In this document: positions 11,050 to 23,596 of the stretch, in pieces
How the letters are laid out: each line of letters starts with the position of its first letter
How positions within the stretch are numbered: the stretch's first letter is position 1
DNA from: Capsicum annuum
Lineage: Eukaryota > Streptophyta > Magnoliopsida > Solanales > Solanaceae
Direction: 5' to 3'
Length of the DNA: 64,000 bases
NCBI RefSeq assembly: GCF_002878395.1
Contig: NC_061120.1
Location: 94,317,163 to 94,381,162, forward strand
Program-made: the position numbers and the translations under genes
Notes under the pieces: model-generated
Seen by the model: the letters and a program-made list of their open reading frames with translations, nothing else
What the model was told of the DNA's origin: nothing
Database searches by the model: none

Positions 11050-12330
11050 TTAAGAACATTATCTCAACTAGGGGAACAAGAATGGATACTTGGCCTTTAT
11101 ATCTTCCTCATCTTCCTATATAGCCTCTTCTATCTTTTGGTTTCTCTAAAGAACCTTAACTGATGCTACATACTTGGTCTATAATCTATATATGTGTATC
11201 CAATATCTCAATCTAGACTTCCTCATAGGACAATGAATTCGTAGCATAAACATCCTTAATAGAAACGATCAAGGAAGGATTACCCACAATGTTTTTCAGC
11301 ATAGAGACAAGAATGACCAGATGAATTGATCCCATACACAAAGGAATATCCAACACAAAAGAAATATTACAAATACTCCTCAAAATTTGATGTGGTCCAA
11401 CATAATGGGGACTGAGTATCCCCTTATTTCAAAACTACATGACTCCTTTCAAAGGAGACATCTTCAAAAATACGCAATCACTTAATACAAACTCTAATCC
11501 TCTTTGACTTATATCTACAAAAGATTTTTGGATACTTTAAGCAGTCTTATGTCTTTCTCTAATTACCTTAACCTTACCCATTGATTGATTACCAAGCCAG
11601 GACCAAAAATTCTAGTTTTAGAAACCTAAAACCATTCAATAGGTGATCTACAATTCCTACCATAAAGATCCATAAAAGGAGCCATTTATATGCCCAAATG
11701 ATAACTATTATTGTACAAAAACTCAATAAAGGGTAAATAATAAACCCAACTACCCTTAAAGTCAACGACAGATCCTCCAAAGTCTAAATAGTCTGTTTTG
11801 CTTATCCATCCATTTGAGGGTGGAAGGCGGTGTTATGGTTTAATTGTGTACCAAAACTTTTTGAAAAGAATGTCAAAAGTGGGATACTAATTGGGTACTT
11901 CAATCTAAAATAGTGGACACTGGCGCAACAATAACTTCACAATATTATGAATGAACAACTTAGCATAATACTCTCCTGAGTGGTTCGTCATCACTCACAA
12001 GAGGTGACCAAACTTAGTCATTCTATCCATAGTAACGTAAATCAAATATTACTGATTATGAGACCGAGGAAGACCAATAATGAAATCCATATTGATCACC
12101 TTCCATTTCCACATAGGAAACTCTATCTCTTAAGATATGCCACCAGGCCTTAAGTGTTCAACCTTAACTTGCTGACAAACCATACCCTTGGTAACACAAT
12201 TTGACACATCCCTTCTCCTATCATTTCTCAAATAGATTTCCATTAAGTCATGGTACATCTTAGTTGAACCTAGATTAATTCTTTATATGTACTCATGAGC
12301 CTTAATCAAAATCCTTTCTAACAGTACATT
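11050..12330 (-). pseudogene. E1 integrase and C-terminal tail (broken)
   Basis: On the minus strand the zinc-binding part (12160-12320) has GSTKMYHDLMEIY and GMVCQQVKVEH; the first His reads Asn and the first Cys of the CxxC pair reads Gly. The catalytic core follows (about 11600-12130), with WKWKVINMDFI carrying the first Asp and YNNSYH-like residues. Then come the C-terminal VFLKMSPLKGVM segment (about 11440-11500) and a LSYEEV/EILD tail like that of Del/Tekay chromoviruses. Integrase would insert the cDNA into chromatin. Many stops and shifts make it inactive. Confidence 0.7.
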
Positions 12331-13090
12331 AATATTAGAAACACATAACTTACCTTGATAACTCATAATGCCATTTTACTCATTCTCCAATGATATAACC
12401 TTTTACTGACCCACATCACTCTCCATCCACATAAGTATGGGATCCAAAGCCTATTCTCCTACACCTCAGTACCGAGAGATAATGTGACCACTTCTTGAAC
12501 AATGACTCCTCTATAGTTAAAGTCTAATAGGTGAACTCCCATGTTAGCCAACCGGTGAATGTCCTTCACAAAATCCTTTTCCCTTACAAAGATAGGATAA
12601 ACACCTCATAGATGATCTGCTAAGAGTATCGGCAACTATATTTTCTTTACTTGGATGGTAGTGAAGTCTTATGTCTTAATTGTTAAGTTATTTGAGATAC
12701 TATCTCAGACTGAGATTAAATTTCTTCTAAGTAAACACATATTGCAAGATCATATGATATTGATAGATGTCTACATACACCCCATATAGAAAATGGTGCA
12801 AAATTTTCGTAATAAATACCATAATTGCATACTACATGTTGTGAGTTGGATAATTCCGCTCATGAACCTTAATCTTCATGAAAGAATAGGCCACAACCTT
12901 ACCATGTTGCATCAAGACAAAATCGAGTTCCAAATAGGACACTTCACAGAGCACAACAAAATCATCAGTACCCTCGAACAGGATCAAAACTAGTACAAAA
13001 GTTAACTTATCCTTCAACTACTGAAAACTACCCACACAAGCGTTGAACCACAAAAACTTAACCTTCTTTTGCATTAATTTTGTCAAAAGA
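12331..13090 (-). pseudogene. E1 RNase H (broken)
   Basis: The longest frame is 12832-13017, reading LKDKLTFVLVL at its start after a preceding short stretch, then FVVLCEVSYLELDFVLMQ and KIKVHERNYPTHNM. Downstream, on another frame, is a YHPSKENIVADTLSRSS-like stretch (about 12580-12650). In Ty3 elements this domain removes the RNA template during cDNA synthesis. The first Asp of the usual CDAS-like motif reads Glu (VLCEVS). Confidence 0.65.
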
Positions 13091-13860
13091 GCAACAATAA
13101 AAATAAAATTCTTTACAAACCTCCTATAATACCCAACAAATCCCAAGAACCACCTAATGTTGATTGGAGTCATGGATTTAGAACATTTCTTAACTACCTC
13201 AACTTTCTATGGAACCCCCTTTAACCCTTCACTATAAACAACATGCTAAAGAAAAGTCACATCATTTAGCCAAAACTCACACTTAGAAAATTTTTCATAC
13301 AACTTCTGATACTTAAGATATTCCACCACTATTTAGAGGTAATTGACATGGTACTTCTCACTCTTAAAATACACCAAGTTGTCATCAATGAAAGCTATCA
13401 CAAATATACCTAAAACTATCCTAAAAACCCAATTCATAAGATCCATGAAAGTACCCAAAGCATTAGTCAACCCAACTAATAATCACCAAAACCTCTTTGT
13501 GACCATAACGAGTTTGGGAAGAAGTCTTAGGAATATCAACCTACCTAATCTTCAACTGATAATAACCCAAATAATGGTAAATATTAGAAAAATATCTTGC
13601 ACCCTGAAGCTGATAAAAAAGGTCATCAATCCAAGGGAGAGGGTACTTATTCGTCATTATCACCTTAATCAACTAATGATAGTCTATATACATCTAAAGA
13701 GACCTATTTTTCTTTTGGACGAAGAGTACAAGAGCACACTACAAAGAAGTAATGGGATAAATGAACCCTTTACCAAGAAGATTTTCCAGTTTCACCTTTA
13801 GCTCCTTTAATACTGTCAGAGCCATTTTATAAGGAGGAATGGAAATATAAGAATTATCCA
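13091..13860 (-). pseudogene. E1 reverse transcriptase (broken)
   Basis: Minus-strand segments in the correct order include [54 protein letters not shown] and KFSKCEFWL. The catalytic Asp-Asp pair (codons at 13381-13386) is intact, unlike in E3, E4 and E5. Stops and a shift elsewhere still destroy the frame. The 152-codon plus-strand frame at 13343-13801 is the complement of this domain and not a gene. Confidence 0.75.
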
Positions 13861-15620
13861 ATAAATGTCAATCCCAAAATATCAAGGAAGTTTATCGAGA
13901 AACAATTCAGGAAATTCACTAACCACAAGGAAAGAATGTGAAAAAAGACTTTCAGAGTCAGAATGCTTAACCCGACTTAGATGATAAAAACATACTTTTG
14001 AAATTAATTTCTAAGTTCCAAGATAAGAAATAAACCCCCCTCTATGCACTAAGGAACTCCCCGCCTATTCTACCACAGGCTTATTAGGAAAATAAAAATT
14101 GACCCTTCGTGTCCTACAATCCATAGAAGCATATCATGAATAGAGCCAATCCATCCACAAGATAAAATAGAAATCCACCATATCAAGCTCTATTAAATTC
14201 ACCAATTTGTCCCTATGTAAGATAGACACCACACTACCCTAATAGAATTTTCTAGCAACCTTAGAATTATCAATTAAGGTAGGTACAGAAATAGGGTTGG
14301 AAATACTTTAATGGCGAAAACCAAAATGCACACCCACACAAGGGGTCACAAAAGAATGGGTAGGACCCAAATAAAGTAAACAATAGACATCACAGGAAAA
14401 TAGCTGTAACATACTAGTAACAATATTTAGGGATGCCTCAGATTCCCAATGAGTAAAAAATGTATAGTGATGATTTTGGCCAGTATCAATATAACAATTA
14501 CAACCTTTTGGTGCAAGAGCAAAATATGTGGAAACTAAACCTTTATTAGCCCAAGTGGTAACCCTGGCTAAAGAAAAATCTCGATAAATGTGATCCAGCC
14601 GACAAAAATTATAGCACCAAGTTCTTTGTTCATCATATTAACCATTGTGAAATTGCCTAAACAAATGATAAGGAGGATATGGTAGGCTGACTGAGCACCA
14701 CTAGCCTAGTACTAGGCACGCTATTCCTTAGGACTACTATTAGCTTAAAAACTATGATCACCCGAAGGCTTAGGATAGGTTGCACTAGCTGAGGAATTAG
14801 AATTGCCTAGTTCTTCTTCTTGGCCCACTATCTACCATCTATCCAAAAATTTTACTGGCCCCCACCCTATTTTGAATATCTAAACTTCTTATTCTGTCTC
14901 TCTCCTGTATATTCTTGCTTAATATTTTCATTCTTAACCTACTACATAGAAACCACAAGTCTTGAGATGTCAATGTAATTATTTAACATTGCAGCTTTAC
15001 ACTCAAATACCAAGTCATGGGAAAACCCAAAAGCGAACTTTCTTATTTTACTACTCTAGCCAGACACCAACTCCAGGGTATAATGAGAAACTTGCTGAAA
15101 CTTCAACATATATTATTTCACACTCATATTGCCCTACTTAGATTCACTAACTCCTAAACCGTTGCTTTCTTCAACTCCTGAGGAATGAAATAGTCTAGAA
15201 AGGTACTAGAAAACTCATCGCATAATGTTTGCTCTACATCATCATCCCTCAACTGCTCTCACTCCTCATAACACTAATAAGCTACATCTTTCAGTTGATA
15301 TAATGTAAACCGTACTCCTTCAAAATCAGTAGCATGTATTTATCTGAGAAGAATCTCTATCTTATCCATAAACCATTAAGGATATTCCTTAATAATAGAT
15401 AATATGAAGGTTAGGGGATTTAACCTCATGAACTAGCCAACCCAAGGGTCTTCAAACAAAAGAGCAACAAAAACAATGCAATCTATTTGATGAGACTGAG
15501 ATGTAACCAGCCAATGAACAAAATAAATAGATTGGCAGAACTCTACATAAGAGATGTCGCCTGTAGCAGTTGATCATAAGCATCACCGCCTTGGATCGGT
15601 ACTTCATACACAGGGTAAGT
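13861..15620 (-). pseudogene. E1 gag and protease (broken)
   Basis: The gag part (about 14640-15620) has FLDYFI, VNLSRAI/NMSVK and an FQQVSHYTLELVS-like stretch in the order seen in Del/Tekay gag proteins. A zinc-knuckle region should lie near 14600-14700 but its Cys and His are not clearly readable. The protease part (13860-14600) is very decayed and its active site was not located. Gag forms the particle; protease cuts the polyprotein. The start codon could not be fixed. Confidence 0.55.
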
Positions 15621-15878
15621 CCCCTAAACATTGTCCTCTTGTAGGACAGAGTTTCTATGAATATAAGATCTAAAGGGGAGGTATGAACTAAAACACGAGG
15701 AAGTCATAAGTAGGAGAAGTTTTATAACACTAGACTTTATAGCCTAAAATAGTACACAAGAAAGGGAAACATTTGTAAATGCCTTGTAGCCACCTCCTTA
15801 TATATGTGGTGTGCTATACACCTATGAAAATTACTCTACTTGATACGGCTTCGGGGACACCCAGTGACTCAAAATCAT
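15621..15878 (-). other. E1 5' leader
   Basis: Non-coding stretch between the primer-binding site and gag on the minus strand. It contains no clear frame, as expected for a leader of this element type. Confidence 0.5.
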
Positions 15879-15890
15879 GCTATGATACTA
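15879..15890 (-). other. E1 primer-binding site (iMet type)
   Basis: Minus-strand TAGTATCATAGC matches the plant iMet primer site TGGTATCAGAGC at ten of twelve bases. It lies four bases inside the 5' LTR end at 15895 and confirms minus orientation. Confidence 0.7.
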
Positions 15891-15894
15891 CGAT

Positions 15895-17807
15895 TGTCAT
15901 GACCCAACCCCATGTCTAGATGTGATGGGTATCTCAAGACCAAAATAGATCAGAGAACACCCTCTAAGCCAAACCATAAAAGCATGATGATAATAATAAT
16001 AATAATATTGTGTAAGCCAACAAATATTAATAAGAAGACGAATACACAAATTAAATGAACACTATGATTCAAAATAACAACCAGCATATATTTATCCATG
16101 AAAGCCTCTAAACTTAAATAACATCTAAGTCGGGATATGCTCCCGACTATGACAAAAAATAATCTAAAATTATTTAGTTAATAAGGAAAGGATAATGAAA
16201 TTTTAAGAACATTTAAAGCATAGAGGCTCACCACTTCACAACAACTCAACAAATGTGCTCAACAACCTAACACTGCATCGAAGCAACATAAATATCTTCA
16301 GTACCTACATCATGAAATGATGTACCATCTTAGAATGGTCAGTGGGATAAGCACTAACATGTAACTTAGGAAAAGTAATAAAATAATGCCAAGTCCAAAA
16401 TTATTAAAAAGCATATATACACATTTATATATACATATATAGGGTGCTAAGATAAGGTAAAGGGTCATGACCATAAGATTTTTAAAATCATTAACCTTGA
16501 CTGTGTAGCTTGTTCTATCCTAAAGGCACTCATAGGCTATATGGGTTTTTCTCCCCCTACTGAATGTGTCCCAGTACGTGTTAGATGCATAAGCCAAGGA
16601 AAATTGAGGGAAAACTAAATAATTTATGGGCAATAGCCATCCCAAATATACATATCAAGTGTGTATCAAGCACACAATCATATAGACCTGCAATGCTAGC
16701 AAACGTCATTTCCAATGTTTGTCTTTCTAGGACTTGCACCTTCATGCAGAGTTATGAAATCCTCGTTAAGCCCATATTAAAACAATTTGCACATATAACA
16801 AATCAATAACCTAGGTGTAATTCATTAAGGCATTTACATCTCGATATTGTCATATAATATGATTGCAAGCTATATTAAACATGTCAAACCAAACAACATA
16901 ACCACATTGACTCCAAATTTACATTTAAATTCTAAACCATAGCAACCAAGGCCATCCGAATCTTTTTTTATATCCATTAATACAACGTATTGAGTTCCAA
17001 AGCAAGTTAAACCATGAAATTTATTTATACTCAAAACAAGTTATAGAGTGAGTTGAGGTTAATGCCAATTCCAAGACAAAATGCATCAAATTTGGGGAAA
17101 CGCATGTAACCCATTCAAAGCATCGAAACAATTTACCAATTTAGTAAAAAAATATCAATATAAAAAATGAATAATAAATTTAAAATATGATACAAATAAT
17201 TCAATTAGTAACAACAAAAACCCCTCCACCCAATTTTAACACCAACAACTTAAATTAAATAAAAATCCATTCAACTTATTCCACAATGTAAAATTAATGT
17301 ATAAGGAAGAGAAAATTTTCTAAAACACATAAAAAATTAAAGTCAATTTGAAGTTTGGAGCTCAAATGATGGATTCTCCTTGAAACATTTGAATGTTCTT
17401 GGTTCTTGAGTTCTAAGAGAGAATGGATGATTTTGATCTTTGAAAACTGAATAAAAGAGGTTTATTATATGTTTAAAGGTCCGATAAGGGTAAAAAAAGA
17501 AAAAGCCCCTCACCCCAAGTGAAAGAAACAAAACTTGTCAGAATTAACACCCTGGCATGGCATACCGTTATTGCAGAGGATATCCTCCGAGCTATGTCAA
17601 TATCATGGTAGGTAATCTCTGTGACACAATAATATCACAACCCCTTACTGCCTTGGGGTTTCAAAATTACCCCGAATCTATTTATAAAATTCCAAAAGTT
17701 TTCCCAAACACCTTTTAACATCCCTAAAAATAGGTCAAGTCAAAAATTGATGTTACCTACGCGGGAAGATCAAAAATAAAATAATTGAAATTTTAAGGGG
17801 TCTTACA
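15895..17807 (-). repeat. E1 5' LTR (intact length, 1,913 bp)
   Basis: Begins TGTCATGACC and ends GTCTTACA, the same termini as the split left copy. A short (ATA)n run lies at 15988-16007 and an AT-rich stretch at 16415-16440. As the 5' LTR it would have held the promoter; no TATA box could be assigned with confidence. Confidence 0.85.
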
Positions 17808-17812
17808 TTGAT
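17808..17812. other. Right target-site duplication of E1 (TTGAT)
   Basis: Same five bases as 2276-2280. Confidence 0.85.
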
Positions 17813-19964
17813 ATACCTACTAAACTTTACCTATAACTAGATTTAGTAAATCCTACATTATTATGGCACACACCTACCTTATATCATCTTGACTGGATAA
17901 TGCTTTATTTAACTCGAGCTTAGCCAGTATTTTCTATCTATAAATGATGTAAAAACCCTTTTTATGAATTTTAATTCTATATATATTTTGATCATATTTA
18001 TATTCCCATAGTTACTATGTATCATTTATGAGTTGTGGATATGGTTTGAAAAATGGCCAAAGCATTAGGGAGTGAATTGAGTGGTTTAAGGTTTTGAGTA
18101 GCCTTATAATTGATTAGTTTGACTTTGGTTAATATGTTGTTATTTGAACATCGAATGGTGGTTCAAGTAGAGTGATATTTAATGTGTTATGTTTGTACAG
18201 TAGTTGGTTCGAGTTTTGAGCCTTTCATTTAGGGTTGGGACCTCATAGTTAAGAAGCTAGTATCGCCTAAAGGTGTTCTAAGGGGTTAATTTTTTCCTAA
18301 TATCATTTTTAATTAAATTCAATGGTTCCATTGTGTCCAAAACTTCAAAAATTTCCTAGTATCATTAATACATTATTTTTATAGGCTCATAATTGAATTT
18401 TGAGAGTACATTCAAAATTTTTTTTAGTCCCTTAATTTTTAGCTAAATTTGTCTTAGTACAAACATTGTTGTTGTCATTTAGTTTCCTTAGCTATATTGC
18501 CTAATTGGACCAAAGAACACCTTACTAGATGCCCAATCTTCTAGCAACATCACCTAGAAATGTGTTTATTGCCTTACTGAGACCGCTTTAGTAGTTAAAG
18601 TGCCACTTAAGCAATCATCTACATAGGAAGTGACTATGTCTTTAACTATAGTCTGGTTGCTCAAGCATCCATTTTACTTCCTAGTTCACGTTGATGTTAT
18701 AAATTTGTTTTTCTTCTCTTTTATTACATTTTTCTATTTAAAGCTTTATGGTCTCTATTTTGGCAATTTCACAAATGGTTTTCCTTTAAACTAGACTTTG
18801 ATGATCTTTTACGCATGATATCTATTGTTACTTAATTATTTCACTAAATCATCTTTAAAACTTAAATTTTTAGGGTTTCACTCGATACCGAGATAAAATG
18901 GTTTTTCTTTAATTTCCAGCTCAATTACAAATTATATTTCAATGAGTGTTAATATTTAGAACCCTTAGATTATGAGAAACATGATTCCTTAATAAAAATA
19001 CCAATTTTTATGCTTTTTCTTTGGGATTGATTATTAAACCATTTTTATACATAAAATAAAAGTAGCTAATACTGTTATAATTTGACTTCTTTAATGTGTA
19101 GATTGAATTTTTGATAGATTAGGTTCATTCCGAGGATGCATTTAAAGGAAAGGTTCCAGACTCAAGATTATATTTTTGAGATTGTTATGACTTAACTTTC
19201 TTCATAATGGGATAAGAAGTTAACCATTCATGTAATGTATACTATGGGTTGGGGAATTTGTATTGAGATTTATATTTTGACCTAGTTATTTTATTATCTT
19301 TCCTAGGTATGGGCCTATATGAGTATTGTTATTAACTTGAGAGATTATTTTGTCATGATTCGTATGTAAAGGCTGATGTGAGTCTTATTATTGACTGAAG
19401 AGAATATTATTATTGTGATGTCAATATAAGGGCTAGTATTGTCGTGTTTGAATATTATTTTTCAATTATCATTATTTTTTATGCTTGAGTGGGGTCTTAA
19501 ATTAATATAACTAATGCCTTGCCTATCTATTTATTACTATGGTACTATATGATATCTTATATCATGATTTATTGAAGTTTGAAAAGATTAGACCTCATTT
19601 AATACAATTATTAAATTAATTAATTATGAGTATGTATCTTTATTTCAATCATCTGTATGCACGAAATTGGTAGCACAGAGAAATACTATTTTTTAAAAAT
19701 GAAAGATATACTTTTTAAAGCTCTTGATCAAGGAATATGTCAGCAACTTGATTAAGATATAAGATTAAGAACATATATGGGTTGTGAGCCCCCTATGGTG
19801 TCTAATACTCGAAGATTCATTTTGAGAGGTATATACAAAGTGATATTGAGGCATTATATGATGTCCATTACACATTATTATATTACTTACATTTTGTATG
19901 TGTTGAGATCAAGTATTTGTACTTATTTTATATATGTTCGTATGCAGTCTTATACTGATATTAT
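17813..19964. other. Unassigned repeat-like DNA, no gene seen
   Basis: Continuation of the DNA that E1 entered (joins 2275). The composition around 18040-18300 and 19770-19870 resembles decayed gypsy LTR sequence, but no pair of ends, primer site or coding motif was found. The small frame at 19777-19968 runs over the E3 border and is not a gene. Confidence 0.4.
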
Positions 19965-22251
19965 TTAAATACCTTGGATTTGAACCTGTAGAGAATTTCC
20001 TAAATTTGAGATTTTACGTAGGGTACGATTTGAGCATACCTTTTGTATGCTAGGGTACGAGTAGTACCCTCCCCTTTCGTATGATAGGTAGTGTAGCGTG
20101 GGTTATATTCTGTCTATGGTATGGTTTGGCCTCTCCCAAGTCATATGTTAGGGTACTAGTCATAAGTTGGCAAGTATTATGATGTCTTAAGCTTTATCTT
20201 GTACATTCTTCCTTGGGTTTGAGTTTTATACCTAAGGGTATGACTTTACCTTGATTGGTCATATTTTTATTAGTATGGGGTCCATGGGGCAATTTAGGGT
20301 ACGAGTAAGGGTACTGCTCTTACCCTAGGGGATGATTGGTGTAAGGTGAGTCATACCCTTTTGAGTTTAATTTTTAGCTTTTAAGCTAAGGACATTTTTG
20401 ATATTTCCCACCCCTAAACCCTTATGAACCACAACTTATAACATTGTTTTCCCATTCATTCTTCACTTGGACAAAATCAAAATATTTTAAAATCCTATCA
20501 GAACATCTTCAATAAAATTGGAGGCTGGGGTTTCAAAAGGTATTTATCTCGAGGCTAAATAGGTCAAGTTCTTTCCATCAGTAATCTTGAATGAGGTATT
20601 TTACCATTCTATCATTGTTAGTTCTCAAATATCATATTTTTTTAATCATTGATTTATATTGTTGAATGGTGGTTTTTGAAACAAATGTTTAGGGTTTTGA
20701 TGTATAGTGATAAGTAGTATCTACTCTTGTTTAAAATTGACTTTTAAATGTTCTTGGTGATGGTTTTCATATGTAGCTTCTTATTGATTTTGGGTTAATA
20801 AATGGGTCATGAGTAACCCTAATCTTGATGGTTTTCACTTGGGTAATGGTCATTGTAAAGGTAATCCTTCTAGGTATTTGTGAAAATATCTAAGAGAAAT
20901 AACTAGTTACATGTTTATAGTGTTGTGAACTAAGCCAATGGCTAATGAGTAAGATGATTGGTATATGAATTTGTAAAGGCCTTGTTGGTCATGTAATTAG
21001 TTATTGTTAACCTAGGTTGTTTTGATGATTATAAAGGAGTTTAAATCCTTAAACATGAAATTGAATTATTTTGAACTAAAGCTTGGTGTATGAATGATAG
21101 TGAAGAACTAATGGTTTTGTAAAACGTCACGAAGACCACAATTTGACTTGAATCGTTGTGGATACTAAGGCATTGAACTATTAAATTAATCGATTGATAA
21201 ATGTCTCAAAAAGACCATGAGATTATGTATGGTGTTTAATTTTAACCTTAATGGCTTGAATTGGCTAAGTGGGCTAGAGTCCTTAAATATTGAATTAAGT
21301 AGATGTGAATGCATGGACAAAGGGTTAGAGTCCCATTGCTGACTTATAATTGACACGACGGCTGGTGGTTAGAGTCTACTTTCTTAAAAAAGATGGCTTA
21401 TGCTTAGAGTCTACTTGCCTAATGAAATGTCTTATGGCTAGAGTCCACTTGATAAATAAGATGACTTGTGGTTGGAGTTCACTTCTTTTTTAAAATGGCT
21501 TGAGGTTAGAATCCTCTTGCATAATAAAATTGGAAGTTCAAACTCACTAACCCATGCGACTAGGACGTTAGAGTGCCTCAATTTATTATTCATTATTAGG
21601 TGCTTCAAAATGCTTGATAAGGCCTTGTTCCCTTTCCCGATACTCGATGTATCTATATATCTATATTTGTGCCTATGTATTTAAATATGGTTGTTTATAA
21701 TGGTTTGACTTGATTTTGAATAATGAAATAATTTTATCCCTGCCCTTGAGTTACATGCTAGCGCTCTAATTGCTAATCATCTTTAGATGTTATGTCTCTA
21801 TGCGACACAGGGGCAGGAGCTTCTTCTTCTCTTCCTACACAGTGACCCTCTGTTCGAGTGGTTTATGTGGTGACTTCGAAGTGGTGAACTTCCATACTTT
21901 AGAAGGGATACATTTCATGGTCTTTCTATATTATGTCATAAACTTATTTTAGACTTGGTTTTAGGCCATTGCTGGGGGCACGTTCTAAAATTGTTAGACA
22001 TCTAATTCTTAAAGGTTTTGTGGATAACTGTGGACTTGGTTATATTTGTTTAGTAAGTTGACATTAATGTAATGATTAAATATTTTTAAGTTATTTTTAA
22101 TAGTTTTATTTTTTCTATCGCGTTATATGTTTGATATTTATCTGATACTCATAGATTGATGTGATGGTTGGGTTGTATTAACAGGGCGATATTTAATCCT
22201 TGTTGGGCTTAAGATACCTACTATAATAGGGCCTGGGTTCTGGTCCTGTCA
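19965..22251 (+). repeat. E3 5' LTR
   Basis: About 2,287 bp. Its start was set by aligning with the 3' LTR (TTTAAATACC against TTGAAACACC); the first G has decayed to T. Blocks shared with 27245-29436 include TAGTACCCTCCCCT, GTGAGTCATAC, AATGGGTCATGAGTAACCC, AGGCCTTGTTGGTCATG and AAAGCTTGGTGTATGAATGA. It ends CCTGTCA before the primer site. Plus-strand frames at 21466-21684 and 21770-21952 are LTR sequence. Confidence 0.8.
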
Positions 22252-22253
22252 AG

Positions 22254-22274
22254 TTGGTATTAGAGGCTAGGTTC
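22254..22274 (+). other. E3 primer-binding site (iMet type)
   Basis: TTGGTATTAGAGGCTAGG follows the LTR end by two bases and differs from the usual TTGGTATCAGAGCCTAGG by C to T and C to G. Confidence 0.75.
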
Positions 22275-22458
22275 ATGGTTAGTTTTGTGTCCACATGGCT
22301 ATGATAAGTAGAGTCTCTTTTAAGGTATGTAGCATGCCACACATATGAAATAGGATATAAGGCATTTATCAATGTTTCATGTTTTTATGGTTTTATTTTT
22401 AGCAATAGAGTTTAAGGTCTTGTAGCTATTTGATTTCTATTTGCTCATCTTTCAAATA

Positions 22459-23596
22459 ATGCCTCCAAGAGGATCTGAAGTTCCTACAAACCCTTCGATC
22501 CTAATTGGGGCCTATACTAATGGTATATGCTCTACTTATGATGTCCAGACCTAGTCAAGGGGTCTGGTTCCTGATGGTCCTAGCATTCCATCAATTCTTT
22601 CTAGCCCTTCTCATCCACTTTCTCAGGCTGATATGCCAAATGCTAAGTTTCGTTAGTCAATCCATATGATTGCTTAGTTTGTGGTTTCTCAAGCTGAGCG
22701 TGGTGCATCTATTACACTATCTTTTAAGGCCATAAGGATTGGCCAGTTCATGAGGTTGAGTTTTCTGACCTTTATCGGTGTTAAGGTAACGGATGATTTT
22801 TTGGATGATATTGAAAAGATTTAAGAATCATGCATGTCATTAATGTGAAAGGGGTGGAGTTGTGCCCTATCAGTTGAATGATGTGACGTACAGATTGTAT
22901 GAAAAATAGGATCAGACATGGGGTGATATTTATGAGTCATCTTTGTGGTAGGATTTCTGTAATGTATTTTTGGACTATTTCTTTCCTAAATAGTTGAGGC
23001 AAGGAAAGGCGGAGAAGTTTGTTAATATAAAGCAAGGAAGGATGCCTGTCTAGGAGTATGCCTTGAAATCCATCAATTGTCTAGGTATGCTCCTGAAATA
23101 GTTTCTAGTATAAGGGATAGAATGCATAAGTTTGCTTCAAGACTGTCTCATGAGTTGGTCATTGAGAGCAAGGCATCTTAGTTGATTAAAGACATGGACA
23201 TCTCTAAATAAGTTGTTTATATGAAATAAGTCGAGGAAGAGAAAAAGAAATAGTTGATTTCGCTTAAATACAAGGGAATAAATTTAGGCTGTGTGAGCAA
23301 AATAGTAGAGATGGTAGTAGGTGGGCAAGAAAAAAGTTAGAGAGTTTTGATTGATGGTGGGTTTTAGTAATAAGGTGCCCAATATCAGGCTAGTGGGGCT
23401 TACTAGGCTCCATCCTACCGTTCTTGTATATTCTATGGTCAGTATTATCATGGAAAGTGTGAGAAAGGGGAATATATGTGTTAGACGTGTTAGATTAGGA
23501 ACATATAACCAGAGTGCCCCTCTCTAGTGACTTCTTAGGCGAAAAGGTCCCTATTGCTACTTAATCTGCTCTAATACCAAAGGGTGATGCTTCTGC
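22459..23596 (+). pseudogene. E3 gag (broken)
   Basis: Start chosen at the ATG reading MPPRGSEVP, the common start of Del/Tekay gag and matched by MPPKKTNER in E5. Further on, in order: QFMRLSFLTF, RYAPEIVSSIRDRMHKFAS and DMDISK. A zinc knuckle lies at 23425-23460, reading C-I-F-Y-G-Q-Y-Y-H-G-K-C; the second Cys has become Tyr, a G-to-A change (TGT to TAT). Several stops look like CAG to TAG, for example in S-stop-LIK and S-stop-AKR. Gag coats the RNA in the particle; this copy is dead. Confidence 0.7.

Larger units (their letters stand above)
2281..17807 (-). mobile_element. E1: Ty3/gypsy (Del/Tekay-type) LTR retrotransposon, interrupted by E2
   Basis: On the minus strand the order is 5' LTR (15895-17807), iMet-type primer site, gag, protease, reverse transcriptase, RNase H, integrase with C-terminal tail, purine tract, 3' LTR (10922 down to 2281). 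The 3' LTR is split by E2; its two parts add to 1,908 bp against 1,913 bp for the intact LTR, so E2 went in with little loss. LTR termini are TG...CA and the flanks carry TTGAT. The interior is about 4.97 kb, close to E3 and E5. All frames are broken by many stops, so the copy is inactive. Clade assignment is from remembered motif patterns. Confidence 0.85.

Noticed and set aside
13343..13801. 152-codon plus-strand frame
   Set aside because: It is the complement of the E1 reverse transcriptase; the minus strand carries RT motifs in the right order and this frame carries none.
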